From: Treponema sp. C6A8
Lineage (GTDB): Bacteria > Spirochaetota > Spirochaetia > Treponematales > Treponemataceae
DNA length: 64,000 nucleotides
Assembly (NCBI RefSeq): GCF_000619925.1
Contig: NZ_JHVB01000009.1
Location: 62,001-126,000 of the forward strand
Reading direction: 5' to 3'
In this document: one piece after another, positions 52,239 through 61,039 of the stretch
Numbering within the stretch: position 1 is the first letter of the stretch
How the letters are laid out: every line of letters begins with the position of its first letter
Position numbers and translations under genes: made by a program
The notes under the pieces: generated by a model
Databases searched by the model: none
Told to the model about the DNA's origin: nothing
Seen by the model: the letters and a program-made list of their open reading frames with translations, nothing else

Positions 52239-53861
52239 ATGACAAAAAGAGCATTAATTCACGTGGAAGACACTGACGGTATTGTAGAATTTGCACAGTA
52301 TCTTGCTGCGTCCGGCTGGACAATTATGACTGCCAATAAAACTGAGGAACTGCTCAGAAAAAACCACATCCCGGTAACACGTGAAATGGCGCTTTCGGCT
52401 GATATTGCCTATGCTCACGACATTTCAAAAGTAATCACAAACATTGTAAGTACAAGCCTTGATTCAGACACTGCAATTAACCAGCAGACAGATATGAACG
52501 AAAACAACATCTACATTGTCTGCATCAACATGGAACCTTTCTATTATATGGGCGCCCAGCGTTTTGACATCAAAACCTGTGATTACCGCATTTCTTCTAT
52601 ATTAAGATATGCCTTTTACAACCACGAAAACGTTCTTGTTCTTACAGATCCTGCCGACTACAAGGAAGCAATGATTCAGCTCAAAACTGACAACATCACT
52701 TCAGACTTCAGAGCTTATATTGCACAGAAGGCCTTGAATCTTGTTGCTGCTTACGATTCGGGAGTTGCAGGCTCTCTTATGCATAACACCAAGCATAAAA
52801 AATCCTTCCCTATGTATGCCTGCTACCCGCTTAAGTTCCAGGCCCTTTTGAAACACGGAACCAACAGACAGCAGGCCGCCGCTTTTTACAAACTTCCGGA
52901 AGAAAAAGAATATTCAAGCTTTGCAAACTGTAATTTCCCGGACCTGGATTACGCGCTTTTCAAGGACATTTCTTTAAGCTGGGAAATTCTTAATAACCTT
53001 TATTCAAATCTTAAAACTCAGTTTACAGTTCCTTCTACCAACGTTGATAATTATGATTTTACAACTCAGTTTACCCCTCTTGCGGGAACTGTCTTTACCT
53101 TTGCAATAAAATTCGGAAACATTCTGGGCGCTTCAATTGCTACAAACATAATTGATTCTTATGCCAAAACTTACATTTACGATACCCAGCATGTTGAAGA
53201 CGCAATTTTGGGCTGTTCGGCAGTCATCGATCAGAATGCCGCAACAAAAATTATGGAAGGCAAATTCATAGCCATAGTTGCCCCTGATTTTACAGATGAC
53301 GCAAAAAAGATTTTTGCACAGAATAAAAATCTGAAATTAATCTATTCTACAAAACAGAACCGTTCAGATTTTGAGGCGCGTTTCGTTTTCGGAGGATTTT
53401 TGATTCAGACAAACGAAAGCTCACTTTTTGACCACTGGTATATCAAAACTAAAAACCGACCTTCTCAAATTAAATCTGATGAACTGGCTTTTGGTATGCT
53501 GCTGGCTCTTAAAACACGTTCCTACAGTGCAATTCTTATCAAGCAGAATGCTGTTGTTGGTATTTCGCAGGGTTGTCCTTCAATGGAAAAGGCGCTGGGA
53601 GAAGTTCATTACCACGTTACATCTACAACAATCATGCACAACGGTAATGCAGACTTTAATCCGACAGACAACCCTATTGCGGACGTTCTGGTTTGTGATG
53701 AAAAAATCCGTTTTGGAGAAGAGATTATCCGACTTGTAAATCTTGGACTTTCTACAATCATAGAAACCGGCGGTTCTGTTGATGACAAAGAACTGATTGA
53801 TTTCTGTGAAGAACATAATGTTTCCCTGATTTTTACAGGAATGTCTCACATAAGTATATAA
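52239..53861 (+). CDS. Degenerate PurH-like protein (AICAR transformylase/IMP cyclohydrolase homologue)
   Basis: A 540-residue protein aligning along its whole length with PurH. The N terminus KRALIHVEDTDGIVEFAQYLAASG matches the MGS-like cyclohydrolase start, HGTNRQQAAAFY matches the YGENPHQ region, and ETGGSVDDKELIDFCEEHNV with LIFTGMSHISI matches the PurH C terminus. Key elements are lost: KHxNPCG is replaced by KFGNILG, so the catalytic Lys-His pair is broken, SNAI is SYSAI, and the cyclohydrolase GRVKTLHP motif is absent. It is probably not an ordinary purine enzyme; a regulatory or new role is possible. TAGAAT sits 6 nt before the ATG. mraY follows 33 bp downstream. Confidence 0.75.
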   Translation: MTKRALIHVEDTDGIVEFAQYLAASGWTIMTANKTEELLRKNHIPVTREMALSADIAYAHDISKVITNIVSTSLDSDTAINQQTDMNENNIYIVCINMEPFYYMGAQRFDIKTCDYRISSILRYAFYNHENVLVLTDPADYKEAMIQLKTDNITSDFRAYIAQKALNLVAAYDSGVAGSLMHNTKHKKSFPMYACYPLKFQALLKHGTNRQQAAAFYKLPEEKEYSSFANCNFPDLDYALFKDISLSWEILNNLYSNLKTQFTVPSTNVDNYDFTTQFTPLAGTVFTFAIKFGNILGASIATNIIDSYAKTYIYDTQHVEDAILGCSAVIDQNAATKIMEGKFIAIVAPDFTDDAKKIFAQNKNLKLIYSTKQNRSDFEARFVFGGFLIQTNESSLFDHWYIKTKNRPSQIKSDELAFGMLLALKTRSYSAILIKQNAVVGISQGCPSMEKALGEVHYHVTSTTIMHNGNADFNPTDNPIADVLVCDEKIRFGEEIIRLVNLGLSTIIETGGSVDDKELIDFCEEHNVSLIFTGMSHISI

Positions 53862-53894
53862 TTCAATTTCTTAATTTTTTATAGAAGGTTTTTT

Positions 53895-54971
53895 ATGTTT
53901 TATTATTTGGGTCAGTATTTAAAAGAATTTTTTGGACCGGCAAGACTTTTTACATCCTACACAGTCCTGATTGTTCTTGCGCTTTACCTGGGATTCTTTC
54001 TTTCGATGACTCTCATTCCGCATTTTTACAATATTCTGCCGCACGATCGCGGACGTGAATTCACAATCAAGGAAAATGCAGAAGCCGCAAAGGGAAAACC
54101 GACTGGGGCCGGCAGCGTATTCATTACAATTTTTGTTATCCTTTGCTTCCTTCTTATTCCTATGTCCTTTGCCCAGACAGCAATAATTCTTTTGACCTGG
54201 CTTACAATGCTTACAGGTTTCCTGGATGACAGAAGCATTTCTTCCTGGGGTGAATATCTTAAGGGTGCCCTTGATTTGGTAATTGGTATTGCAGCTTCAC
54301 TTGTAATTTATGATGCTCTCAAGCTTACAAGTCAGGACGGCATTGTACGCTTCTGGCTTCCTTTCCTGACAAATCAGGTTGCAGTAAACAAAGTTGTATT
54401 TGTAATTGTTTCAACAGTTCTTATCTGGGCTTCCATCAACACTACAAACTGTACGGACGGAATTGACGGTCTTTCCGGAACTCTTGTTCTTACAGCCCTT
54501 TTGACCTTAGGCTGCGTTTTCTACTTTGTTCTTGGACACAAGGATATTGCAGATTACCTTCTGGTTCCTCACTTTGCCTTTGGCGCACGCTGGGCTGTTA
54601 TGATTTTTGCCCTTGCAGGTGTTGTAATGGGCTATCTCTGGCACAATGCCTTCCCAAGTCAGTGCCTTATGGGTGATGCAGGAAGCCGCGCTTTAGGCTT
54701 CTTTATCGGCGCCTGCGTTATGGCAAGCTGCAATCCTTTCCTGATTCTTGCAACTTCTTTCATCATCTTCATAAATGGCGGTATGGGACTTTTAAAAGTA
54801 TTCCTTCTCCGCTTCTTTAAGATTAAGATTTTCTCTACAATCCGCTTCCCTCTTCACGACCACATGAGAAAGAATCACGGCTGGTCACCGACCCAGGTTC
54901 TCCTGAAATTCATGATGATGCAGATACTTATTTCTATTATCTTATTAGGAATGTTCTTTAAGATCAGGTAG
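53895..54971 (+). CDS. mraY: Phospho-N-acetylmuramoyl-pentapeptide transferase
   Basis: A 358-residue integral membrane enzyme with about ten helices, moving phospho-MurNAc-pentapeptide onto undecaprenyl phosphate to make lipid I. The catalytic signatures are GKPTGAGSVF, LDDRS, NTTNCTDGIDGLSG and MGDAGSRALG. The cytoplasmic His loop reads PLHDHMRKNHGW, while most MraY have PxHHHxE, a small variation. GAAGG precedes the ATG. It follows the PurH-like gene by 33 bp. Confidence 0.9.
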   Translation: MFYYLGQYLKEFFGPARLFTSYTVLIVLALYLGFFLSMTLIPHFYNILPHDRGREFTIKENAEAAKGKPTGAGSVFITIFVILCFLLIPMSFAQTAIILLTWLTMLTGFLDDRSISSWGEYLKGALDLVIGIAASLVIYDALKLTSQDGIVRFWLPFLTNQVAVNKVVFVIVSTVLIWASINTTNCTDGIDGLSGTLVLTALLTLGCVFYFVLGHKDIADYLLVPHFAFGARWAVMIFALAGVVMGYLWHNAFPSQCLMGDAGSRALGFFIGACVMASCNPFLILATSFIIFINGGMGLLKVFLLRFFKIKIFSTIRFPLHDHMRKNHGWSPTQVLLKFMMMQILISIILLGMFFKIR

Positions 54972-54985
54972 TAGAAAAGAACTTA

Positions 54986-55120
54986 GTGGGAAACTCTGTT
55001 TTGTGCAGCATAGAAACGCTAGCAGAACGTTACCCATAAAAAAAACGCGGTAACGAATAAGGCTTTCTTATTCATACCGCGTCCCTGCATTTCTCGGCGG
55101 AACAAAACAGAGTTCCCCAC
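54986..55120. other. Long structured 3' region between mraY and the M20 peptidase gene
   Basis: A 19-bp stem with one mismatch joins 54986-55004 and 55102-55120 (GTGGG...TTTTGT with ACAAAA...CCCAC). Inside, ACGCGGTA (55045-55052) pairs with TACCGCGT (55075-55082) around a further GAATAAG / CTTATTC hairpin. An alternative pairing, CGTTACC (55028-55034) with GGTAACG (55049-55055), excludes the ACGCGGTA stem. It lies between convergent genes. Unlike family A it has a single copy here. Confidence 0.7.
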
Positions 55121-55139
55121 GAAAGCATTTTTATTTTAC

Positions 55140-56351
55140 CTACCTGAACATTTCTACCAGTGTCATTGCATCTGCCAGCAGATTTTCAACCTTGCAGTAT
55201 TCATTAGGCTGATGTGCCTGATCATCAAGGGTACTCCAAACGGCAGCGTCAATTCCTTCGCGGCGAAGTTCAGCCGCAACTGTTCCGCCACCAATACCGA
55301 TGCACTTGGCATCAATTCCGTGAACCTTTTTAAGGGCTTCAGAAAGTTTCTTTACGACAGGAGCATCAGAAGAAGTTGCCGGAGATTCTGATTTCTGAGG
55401 AACTTCGTATTCCACTCTTACACCATATTTCTTTTCAACTTCAGAACAGATTTCATCTACCTTTTCCTTTACCTGGGCAAGTGTGTAACATGGCAGGATT
55501 CGGCAGTCAAAACAGCTTACGTCTTCACCCGGAATGATGTTGATGCCGTCTACATTCTTAAGGCGCATTGTAGGCTGGAAGGTTGAATATGGCGGCTCAA
55601 AAAGAGGATCGCGTTTATCAAAAACCTTTTCAAGACCGTTAATTTTGAGTGCAAGTTCACTTGCAGCAAGGCAGGCATTTGCACCGCTGTCAGGACGTGA
55701 ACCGTGAGTCTGTTTTCCCAGAACGTGAACGCGCAGCCACATAAGGTTCTTTTCTGCAATTTCGATTGTTTCACCTTTAGGGTCACCGCCATCAGGAATC
55801 AAAATCAAATCCTGCTTTTTGAAGAGGTCTGTATTTTTCAAAAGCCAAACCATACCAAGGTCGCTTCCGCACTCTTCATCAGCGGCAAAAAGAAGTTTTA
55901 CTGTATAAGCCGGAGTAATTTTATTCTGAATAAAATAAAGGGCAGCAAGAACGCCAGACACTAATCCCTGCTGATTATCTTCTACACCGCGTCCGTACAA
56001 AACTCCGTCTTTTTCAACACATTCCCAAGGATTTGTATTCCAGAGTTTAAGGTCGCCTGTAGGAACAACGTCCATGTGGGCAATAGACCATACAGTGTGT
56101 TCGTCGCTCTGACCTGGAATTGTTGCAACAAGGTTAGGACGAACGCCCGAAGTTACGCGGCTGTCAGGAGCGTCAAACTGTTCAAGATGCTCAAAGCCGT
56201 GTAAAAAGAGCCATTTTTTCAGGGCAGCGCATTTTTCACTTTCGCCGTCACCACCATTCTGTGGAGCCATTGCTTTAATAGAAGTAAGAAGTTTTTCAAG
56301 TTCAATCGCGAGACCGCGGTTTTCATTCATAAAAGTACGTATGTCTGTCAT
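55140..56351 (-). CDS. M20-family metallopeptidase (dipeptidase-like)
   Basis: A 403-residue cytoplasmic zinc peptidase or deacylase. Metal ligands appear in order: His and Asp of AHMDVVPTGD, Asp of GRGVEDNQQG, the Glu pair of AADEECGSD, Asp of IPDGGDP and His of DDQAHQPNEY. It resembles PepV and related Xaa-His dipeptidases. Its ATG overlaps the stop of the NagZ gene by one base, suggesting a joint role in recycling cell-wall or nutrient peptides. Confidence 0.85.
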   Translation of the reverse strand: MTDIRTFMNENRGLAIELEKLLTSIKAMAPQNGGDGESEKCAALKKWLFLHGFEHLEQFDAPDSRVTSGVRPNLVATIPGQSDEHTVWSIAHMDVVPTGDLKLWNTNPWECVEKDGVLYGRGVEDNQQGLVSGVLAALYFIQNKITPAYTVKLLFAADEECGSDLGMVWLLKNTDLFKKQDLILIPDGGDPKGETIEIAEKNLMWLRVHVLGKQTHGSRPDSGANACLAASELALKINGLEKVFDKRDPLFEPPYSTFQPTMRLKNVDGINIIPGEDVSCFDCRILPCYTLAQVKEKVDEICSEVEKKYGVRVEYEVPQKSESPATSSDAPVVKKLSEALKKVHGIDAKCIGIGGGTVAAELRREGIDAAVWSTLDDQAHQPNEYCKVENLLADAMTLVEMFR

Positions 56352-57502
56352 TAATATCCCTTCATTTTAAGTATTTTCAAAACACTCTCGTTAAGTCTTT
56401 TCTCCGAAATTCTACCGTCTTTTGCAGCTGCTACCATACCGTCCCAGGCATTGTAGAAGTCAGCCGGCATAAGGATAACGTCGTTTCCGGCATTAAAGGC
56501 CATTATAGCAGCACTGGCAGAACCATAATGCTTCTTAATTGCACCCATTCCCAAAGCATCAGTAAGAATGAGTCCTTTATAGCCAAGTTCATTGCGAAGT
56601 TTTCCTGTAATCATCTCTTTAGAAAGTGATGCAGGAACTTCTTCACCAGAAACGGCAGGAACCGTAACGTGAGCAATCATTACGCTGTCAGCATTTTTAA
56701 ATGTATTTACAAATGGAATAAGTTCACACTTTTTAAGTTCTTCCCAGTTTTTGGCAACATAAACAAAATCTTCGTGAGTATCATCCTTTGTGTCGCCGTG
56801 TCCCGGGAAATGTTTAATGCAGCCCATAACATTATGAGCGTGAAGTCCTTCAAGATAGGCATTTGCCATGTCAACAACAAGTTTGGGGTCGCTTCCAAAT
56901 GCCCGGTTTCCTATTACCCGGTTTTCAGGATTTGTATTTACGTCAGTTACAGGAGCATAATCCCAGTTAAAACCGTATTCACTAAGGTAACTTCCGATAT
57001 ATTCGCCAGCCTGATAGGCTTTTTTTACATCGCCTGTGGCACCGATATCTTCCATGGAAGGAAGTCTTTTGAGCCCCAGAGCCTTAGTATTTCCAAGACG
57101 GGCAACACGTCCGCCTTCTTCATCAACTGCCATAAAAGGAGTGATTTTGCAGGCAGCCTTAAGCTGAGCATTCAGGGCTTTCAGCTGTTTTTCTGATTTA
57201 ATATTCATTCCAAAAATGATAAAGCCGCCGACAGGATATTTCTTAAGATTTTTTTTCTGTGATGATGGTAAAGATTTCCAGTATTTATATGCCTTTACGT
57301 TACCGAATTTCAAATCCAGCTGATCGGGCTGAATCACAAAAAGCTGACCAACTTTTTCTTCCAGAGTCATTTCTGAAAGAAGCTGCTCAGCTTTTTTTGT
57401 AATTTTTGTATCTGAGGAATTTTCTATGTCTGTTTTTAAGGTTGCACAAGCGGTAAAAAAGAAAAGAACAGAAGATATAAGAAGAACTATATGTTTTTTC
57501 AT
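56351..57502 (-). CDS. nagZ: Beta-N-acetylhexosaminidase, GH3 NagZ type, lipoprotein
   Basis: A 383-residue GH3 enzyme cutting N-acetylglucosamine from muropeptides. KHFPGHGDTKDDTHED carries the NagZ catalytic Asp-His dyad loop; AVDEEGGRVARL and ILTDALGMGAI with the nucleophile Asp are also present. The N terminus is a lipoprotein signal (SSVLFFFTAC), so unlike cytoplasmic NagZ of E. coli it should act outside the inner membrane. It is flanked by a TPR lipoprotein gene and the M20 peptidase gene in one operon. Confidence 0.88.
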   Translation of the reverse strand: MKKHIVLLISSVLFFFTACATLKTDIENSSDTKITKKAEQLLSEMTLEEKVGQLFVIQPDQLDLKFGNVKAYKYWKSLPSSQKKNLKKYPVGGFIIFGMNIKSEKQLKALNAQLKAACKITPFMAVDEEGGRVARLGNTKALGLKRLPSMEDIGATGDVKKAYQAGEYIGSYLSEYGFNWDYAPVTDVNTNPENRVIGNRAFGSDPKLVVDMANAYLEGLHAHNVMGCIKHFPGHGDTKDDTHEDFVYVAKNWEELKKCELIPFVNTFKNADSVMIAHVTVPAVSGEEVPASLSKEMITGKLRNELGYKGLILTDALGMGAIKKHYGSASAAIMAFNAGNDVILMPADFYNAWDGMVAAAKDGRISEKRLNESVLKILKMKGY

Positions 57503-57514
57503 ATATGCTTTCTA

Positions 57515-57913
57515 TTAATATCCTTCTTTTTTAGTGATTTTATTTTCAGGAATCTTATCAAGACCAATCTGGGCTAATTTTTTGTAAGCGCCGGGAAGAT
57601 TTCCCTGTGAATATCCGTAAATATCCAGAAGTTCTGTAAAGGTATCATAAGCCTGCTGATATCTCTTTGACTTGTAATAAACATTACCAAGCTCATATTT
57701 TGCTTCTACATAAACAGCAGCATCTGTTCCAAAGCGTTCAAGAACTGTCATGTAACAAAGTTCTGATGATTTATAATCACCTGTATCAAGATAATTCTGG
57801 CCCTTCTGAATAATCTGAGCTGCAGTTAAATCCTGTGGAACACTTTTAAGTGATGCGCATGAAAATAAAACAAAAAGTGATGCAATGCATGTAACGATAA
57901 ATATTTTTTTCAT
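57515..57913 (-). CDS. Small TPR lipoprotein
   Basis: A 132-residue lipoprotein (signal ending LFVLFSC) with one or two TPR units (YLDTGDYKSSELCYMTVLERFG, then ELGNVYYKSKRYQQAYDTFTELL). It resembles the N-terminal part of BamD/YbgF-type proteins and may scaffold envelope proteins. First gene of the operon with nagZ and the M20 peptidase gene. TAGACT lies 6 nt before the ATG. Confidence 0.75.
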   Translation of the reverse strand: MKKIFIVTCIASLFVLFSCASLKSVPQDLTAAQIIQKGQNYLDTGDYKSSELCYMTVLERFGTDAAVYVEAKYELGNVYYKSKRYQQAYDTFTELLDIYGYSQGNLPGAYKKLAQIGLDKIPENKITKKEGY

Positions 57914-58066
57914 AATTTCAGTCTACCCTAAATTTAAACTTTTTTAAACTGTTATGGTTACAGAATTAAAATTATCGGTAACACTTTTGAGGATAGTATG
58001 GTGCAATTTTGAGTTTTATCTAAAATCGCATTAACAAGTCATTTTTTGTATGTTATTATAAAAGCG

Positions 58067-58480
58067 ATGAAAAAATATATTGCTGCTACATTGATTTTAC
58101 TTAGCCTGACTTTACTTGGCTGTGCTTCTACGACTGGTACTACAAAATCATCAGAAGCAAATTCCAAAAGCGAAAAGCCTGTAAAAAACACAGCCCGATT
58201 TGATGACTGGAAGTACAAGGGCTTTGGAATGCCATTACCTGAATGGGTAGAAGCAGCAATTGACGGCAAAACAGAAAAGCTTTCCAAGGCATTCGGGCGC
58301 TCAGCAGACCAGCTTGAAGTTCTTACTGGCAGCGGAATAAATGTTGACCACTCGGAAGAACAATTGAAATCAAAAATTCCGGAAGGAAAAGATTTAATAG
58401 AAGGATTCTGGGTTCGTTTGAACACAGAAGTAAAAAAGACTAACGAGCCGTATATTACGGTTTTGATATATGAGAAATAA
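58067..58480 (+). CDS. Small lipoprotein of unknown function
   Basis: A 137-residue protein with a lipoprotein signal (LILLSLTLLGC) followed by a Ser/Thr/Lys-rich linker and a small folded part (FDDWKYKGFGMPLPEWVEAA). I start it at 58067, where TATTAT lies 7 nt upstream, instead of the seven-residue longer reading. No family recognised. A terminator follows. Confidence 0.7.
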   Translation: MKKYIAATLILLSLTLLGCASTTGTTKSSEANSKSEKPVKNTARFDDWKYKGFGMPLPEWVEAAIDGKTEKLSKAFGRSADQLEVLTGSGINVDHSEEQLKSKIPEGKDLIEGFWVRLNTEVKKTNEPYITVLIYEK

Positions 58481-58490
58481 GGTAAAGCTA

Positions 58491-58518
58491 AAAAATTGCT
58501 GCATCGCAATTTTTTTTC
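58491..58518 (+). terminator. Intrinsic terminator
   Basis: AAAAATTGC (58491-58499) pairs with GCAATTTTT (58506-58514), loop TGCATC, followed by further T. It separates the lipoprotein gene from galE. Confidence 0.75.
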
Positions 58519-58534
58519 ACAAGGAGGCATAATA

Positions 58535-59494
58535 ATGAAAGTTTTGGTAATTGGTGGCGCAGGTTACATCGGAAGCCACGTTGTAAAAGAGTTGATGGCT
58601 GCAGGCCACAAGGTAACAGTATTTGATAACCTTTCTTCAGGATTGCGAGTAAATCTTTTCCCTGAAAATGACTTTATTTATGGAAACATTTTGATTCCGT
58701 CAGATCTGGATGCCGCATTTGCACGCGGATTTGACGCTTTTGTTCACCTTGCCGCATTTAAGGCTGCCGGTGAATCTATGGTTGCTCCGGAAAAATATTC
58801 TGTAAACAACATCACAGGTACTTTGAACATCATGAATGCCGCTGTTGCCCACAACTGTAAAAAGATGATTTTCTCTTCTTCTGCGGCAACCTTCGGTGAA
58901 CCACAGTATCTTCCAATGGATGAAAATCATCCTCAGAATCCAATCAACTACTACGGATTCACAAAACTCGAAATTGAACGCTTTATGGGCTGGTATGATC
59001 AGCTTAAGGGAATGCGCTTTGCAGCCCTCCGCTACTTCAATGCCGCTGGTTATGATCCTGAAGGAAAAATCCGCGGTCTTGAACAGAAGCCAGAAAACCT
59101 TCTTCCACGCATTATGGAAGCAGCTCTTGGACAGCGCGAACTCAAGGTATTCGGAACTGACTACGACACACGCGACGGAACCTGTATCCGTGACTATGTT
59201 CATGTAACAGACCTTGCACGTGCCCACGTAATGGCTTTGGACTACATTGCAAAGAATGACAAGAGCCTTAAGCTCAACCTGGGAACTGAAAAGGGAACAA
59301 CAGTAAAAGAGCTTTTGGACGCTGCACGCAAAATCACAGGAAAGCCAATTCCTGCAGAAGACGCTCCACGCCGCCCTGGTGACCCTGCAAGCCTTTACGC
59401 TACTTCAAAGCTTGCAAAAGAGCTTCTCGGCTGGGAACCAAAATACAGCGACGTAGATACTCTCGTAAAAACAACTTGGGAAGTATACAAATAG
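58535..59494 (+). CDS. galE: UDP-glucose 4-epimerase
   Basis: A 319-residue short-chain dehydrogenase-fold enzyme interconverting UDP-glucose and UDP-galactose. VIGGAGYIGSHV is the NAD site; SSSAATFG and YYGFTKLEIE give Ser, Tyr and Lys of the active site; AALRYFNAAGYD and GTCIRDYVHVTDLA are typical of GalE. AAGGAGG lies seven bases before the ATG at 58535; a longer in-frame reading begins inside the preceding terminator. It supplies sugars for cell-surface polymers. Convergent with the VWA gene. Confidence 0.93.
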   Translation: MKVLVIGGAGYIGSHVVKELMAAGHKVTVFDNLSSGLRVNLFPENDFIYGNILIPSDLDAAFARGFDAFVHLAAFKAAGESMVAPEKYSVNNITGTLNIMNAAVAHNCKKMIFSSSAATFGEPQYLPMDENHPQNPINYYGFTKLEIERFMGWYDQLKGMRFAALRYFNAAGYDPEGKIRGLEQKPENLLPRIMEAALGQRELKVFGTDYDTRDGTCIRDYVHVTDLARAHVMALDYIAKNDKSLKLNLGTEKGTTVKELLDAARKITGKPIPAEDAPRRPGDPASLYATSKLAKELLGWEPKYSDVDTLVKTTWEVYK

Positions 59495-59515
59495 TATAAA
59501 CTTTAACTAAAAGTT

Positions 59516-59656
59516 AGCTCCCGGACAGATAGCATGTGGCAAAACCGCTCGGTACCTCGCTACATGCTATTTTTGTTATGAAACTATTGAAGGCGCCGCT
59601 AGCGCGGCAGACAAAAATAGAATGTTTTTGCCCCACGCTATCTGCCCTCGCGCCAG
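59516..59656 (+). repeat. Structured intergenic element (family A), copy 4
   Basis: AGCTCCCGG at the left and CCCTCGCGCC at the right. Variable stem CAGATAGC with GCTATCTG. CAAAACCGC and GTTTTTG blocks. Inner stem CTATTTTTGT with ACAAAAATAG. Hairpin GCCGC-TAGC-GCGGC. Lies between the convergent galE and VWA genes. Confidence 0.8.
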
Positions 59657-59671
59657 TTTCATCTAAACTTT

Positions 59672-60904
59672 CTAATTCGACGGCAACAGAATTGTATGCA
59701 CCTTGATACCTTTCTTTTCTGCCACACCCATTACATATTCCTTGGAATACTTGCCGCTCATTCTAGGGTAAGGATGCGGTTCGGCATCACCAATCAAAAG
59801 AATCTGACGGTCTGAGTCAGGTCTCCATTCAAAGAATTCTGCGCTGGCATAAAGCGCCTCATAAACAGCTTCAGGAACATCTCCGCCTTCGCGGCCGTTC
59901 ATGCTGATAGACTTCAAGTTGGCGCTGAAGTTTTCATAATTCTGAGTAAAGGCAAAAAGCTTTACAGGAAGATTCATATACTTGTAGTTGTCTCCGTAGT
60001 CGCGGTAGAAAAGGAGACCAAAGCGGGCATCAGGGCTTTCACCAAAAACCTTGCGTAGTTCAGGTTCAAGACGAGCCTTAAGCTCATCAATATCATCTTT
60101 CATACTTCCTGTCGCATCAACTGCAAGAACCAAATCAAGAGGCTTTGTTTTATCAAATCCATCGATAACGCCCATAATGTCTTCAACAATTGTCGCAGGT
60201 CCCTTAGAATAAATCATTCCGTTATCAATTTCCTTAAATGCCTCACTGGCAACAGGGTTGTAATCATTTGTAAGGATAACTTCCGGTTCCGGCTCAGGTT
60301 CAGGAAGAGGAGCCGGCTTTGGACGCTTTTTGGTAACAAGGTCAAACATATAAGGGTTATCCATATAATCACCGGTGTAATCGGCATAAGGTTTTTCGTA
60401 GGTACGAATATTGATGAAAGTGCCCTTTCCAATTTCAACTTCCCCGTGACGAGACCAGGGGTATCCGTAAACGATTTTTGGCGGAATATAGATATGGAAA
60501 GCCTGCCCAAAGAAATCTGTCTCTTCCGGAGTGGAATCTACAAGACTGTAGCGGGCATAATCTGTATCAAGCTTTTTGCCGTCCAGAATACGGATTTCAT
60601 CACCATTTACAGGATTATATTCAGGAGCTCGGTAAGCATAGTTATCAATTTTTCCTGTCGGATCCTTTGTAGTTTCCGTAAGCAAAATTGAACCTACGAA
60701 AGGAGACGCTTTGACGTAAAGATGGAAGCCGCCTTTTGTTTCATCAGCTTCTTTTATAAGCCTGATATTTTCCGGAGAAAGCATCAGCTGCTGCTGTCGT
60801 TCCGTGTAAATAATTTTCTGACCGTCACCAAGATTCTGAGCAGAAAGAGCGGTCACTGAAAATCCAACTGAAATAAACAGACAAAATAACAATTTCTTTA
60901 TCAT
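59672..60904 (-). CDS. Exported VWA-domain protein
   Basis: A 410-residue protein with a signal peptide ending ALSA. Residues 1-215 of the mature protein are beta-rich with a Pro-Glu stretch (KPAPLPEPEPEPEV). A von Willebrand factor A domain follows: DLVLAVDATGSMKDD supplies a MIDAS-like metal site and the fold ends GIKVHTILLPSN. It may bind other envelope proteins. I start it at 60904 since TAAAAT lies 7 nt upstream; the ATG at 60907 is the alternative. Confidence 0.82.
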   Translation of the reverse strand: MIKKLLFCLFISVGFSVTALSAQNLGDGQKIIYTERQQQLMLSPENIRLIKEADETKGGFHLYVKASPFVGSILLTETTKDPTGKIDNYAYRAPEYNPVNGDEIRILDGKKLDTDYARYSLVDSTPEETDFFGQAFHIYIPPKIVYGYPWSRHGEVEIGKGTFINIRTYEKPYADYTGDYMDNPYMFDLVTKKRPKPAPLPEPEPEPEVILTNDYNPVASEAFKEIDNGMIYSKGPATIVEDIMGVIDGFDKTKPLDLVLAVDATGSMKDDIDELKARLEPELRKVFGESPDARFGLLFYRDYGDNYKYMNLPVKLFAFTQNYENFSANLKSISMNGREGGDVPEAVYEALYASAEFFEWRPDSDRQILLIGDAEPHPYPRMSGKYSKEYVMGVAEKKGIKVHTILLPSN

Positions 60905-60921
60905 CATATATATTTTATCGG

Positions 60922-60949
60922 TTGAAAATCCTAAAAAATGATTTATAAT
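60922..60949 (+). promoter_or_regulatory. Promoter upstream of the conserved unknown gene
   Basis: TTGAAA (60922-60927), 16-bp spacer, TATAAT (60944-60949). It gives a leader of about 85 nt before the start at 61040. Confidence 0.6.
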
Positions 60950-61039
60950 TTATAATAAGCGTTAATAAATACTTATTTTATTAAATCTACTTTAAAAAAC
61001 ACTGATATTTGACTAAAATAATAGTCTATCGTTAAAGAT

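Noticed and set aside
58039-58530. 163-codon minus-strand ORF over the small lipoprotein gene
   Set aside because: The plus-strand reading has a clear lipoprotein signal and a terminator; the antisense product shows no family feature.
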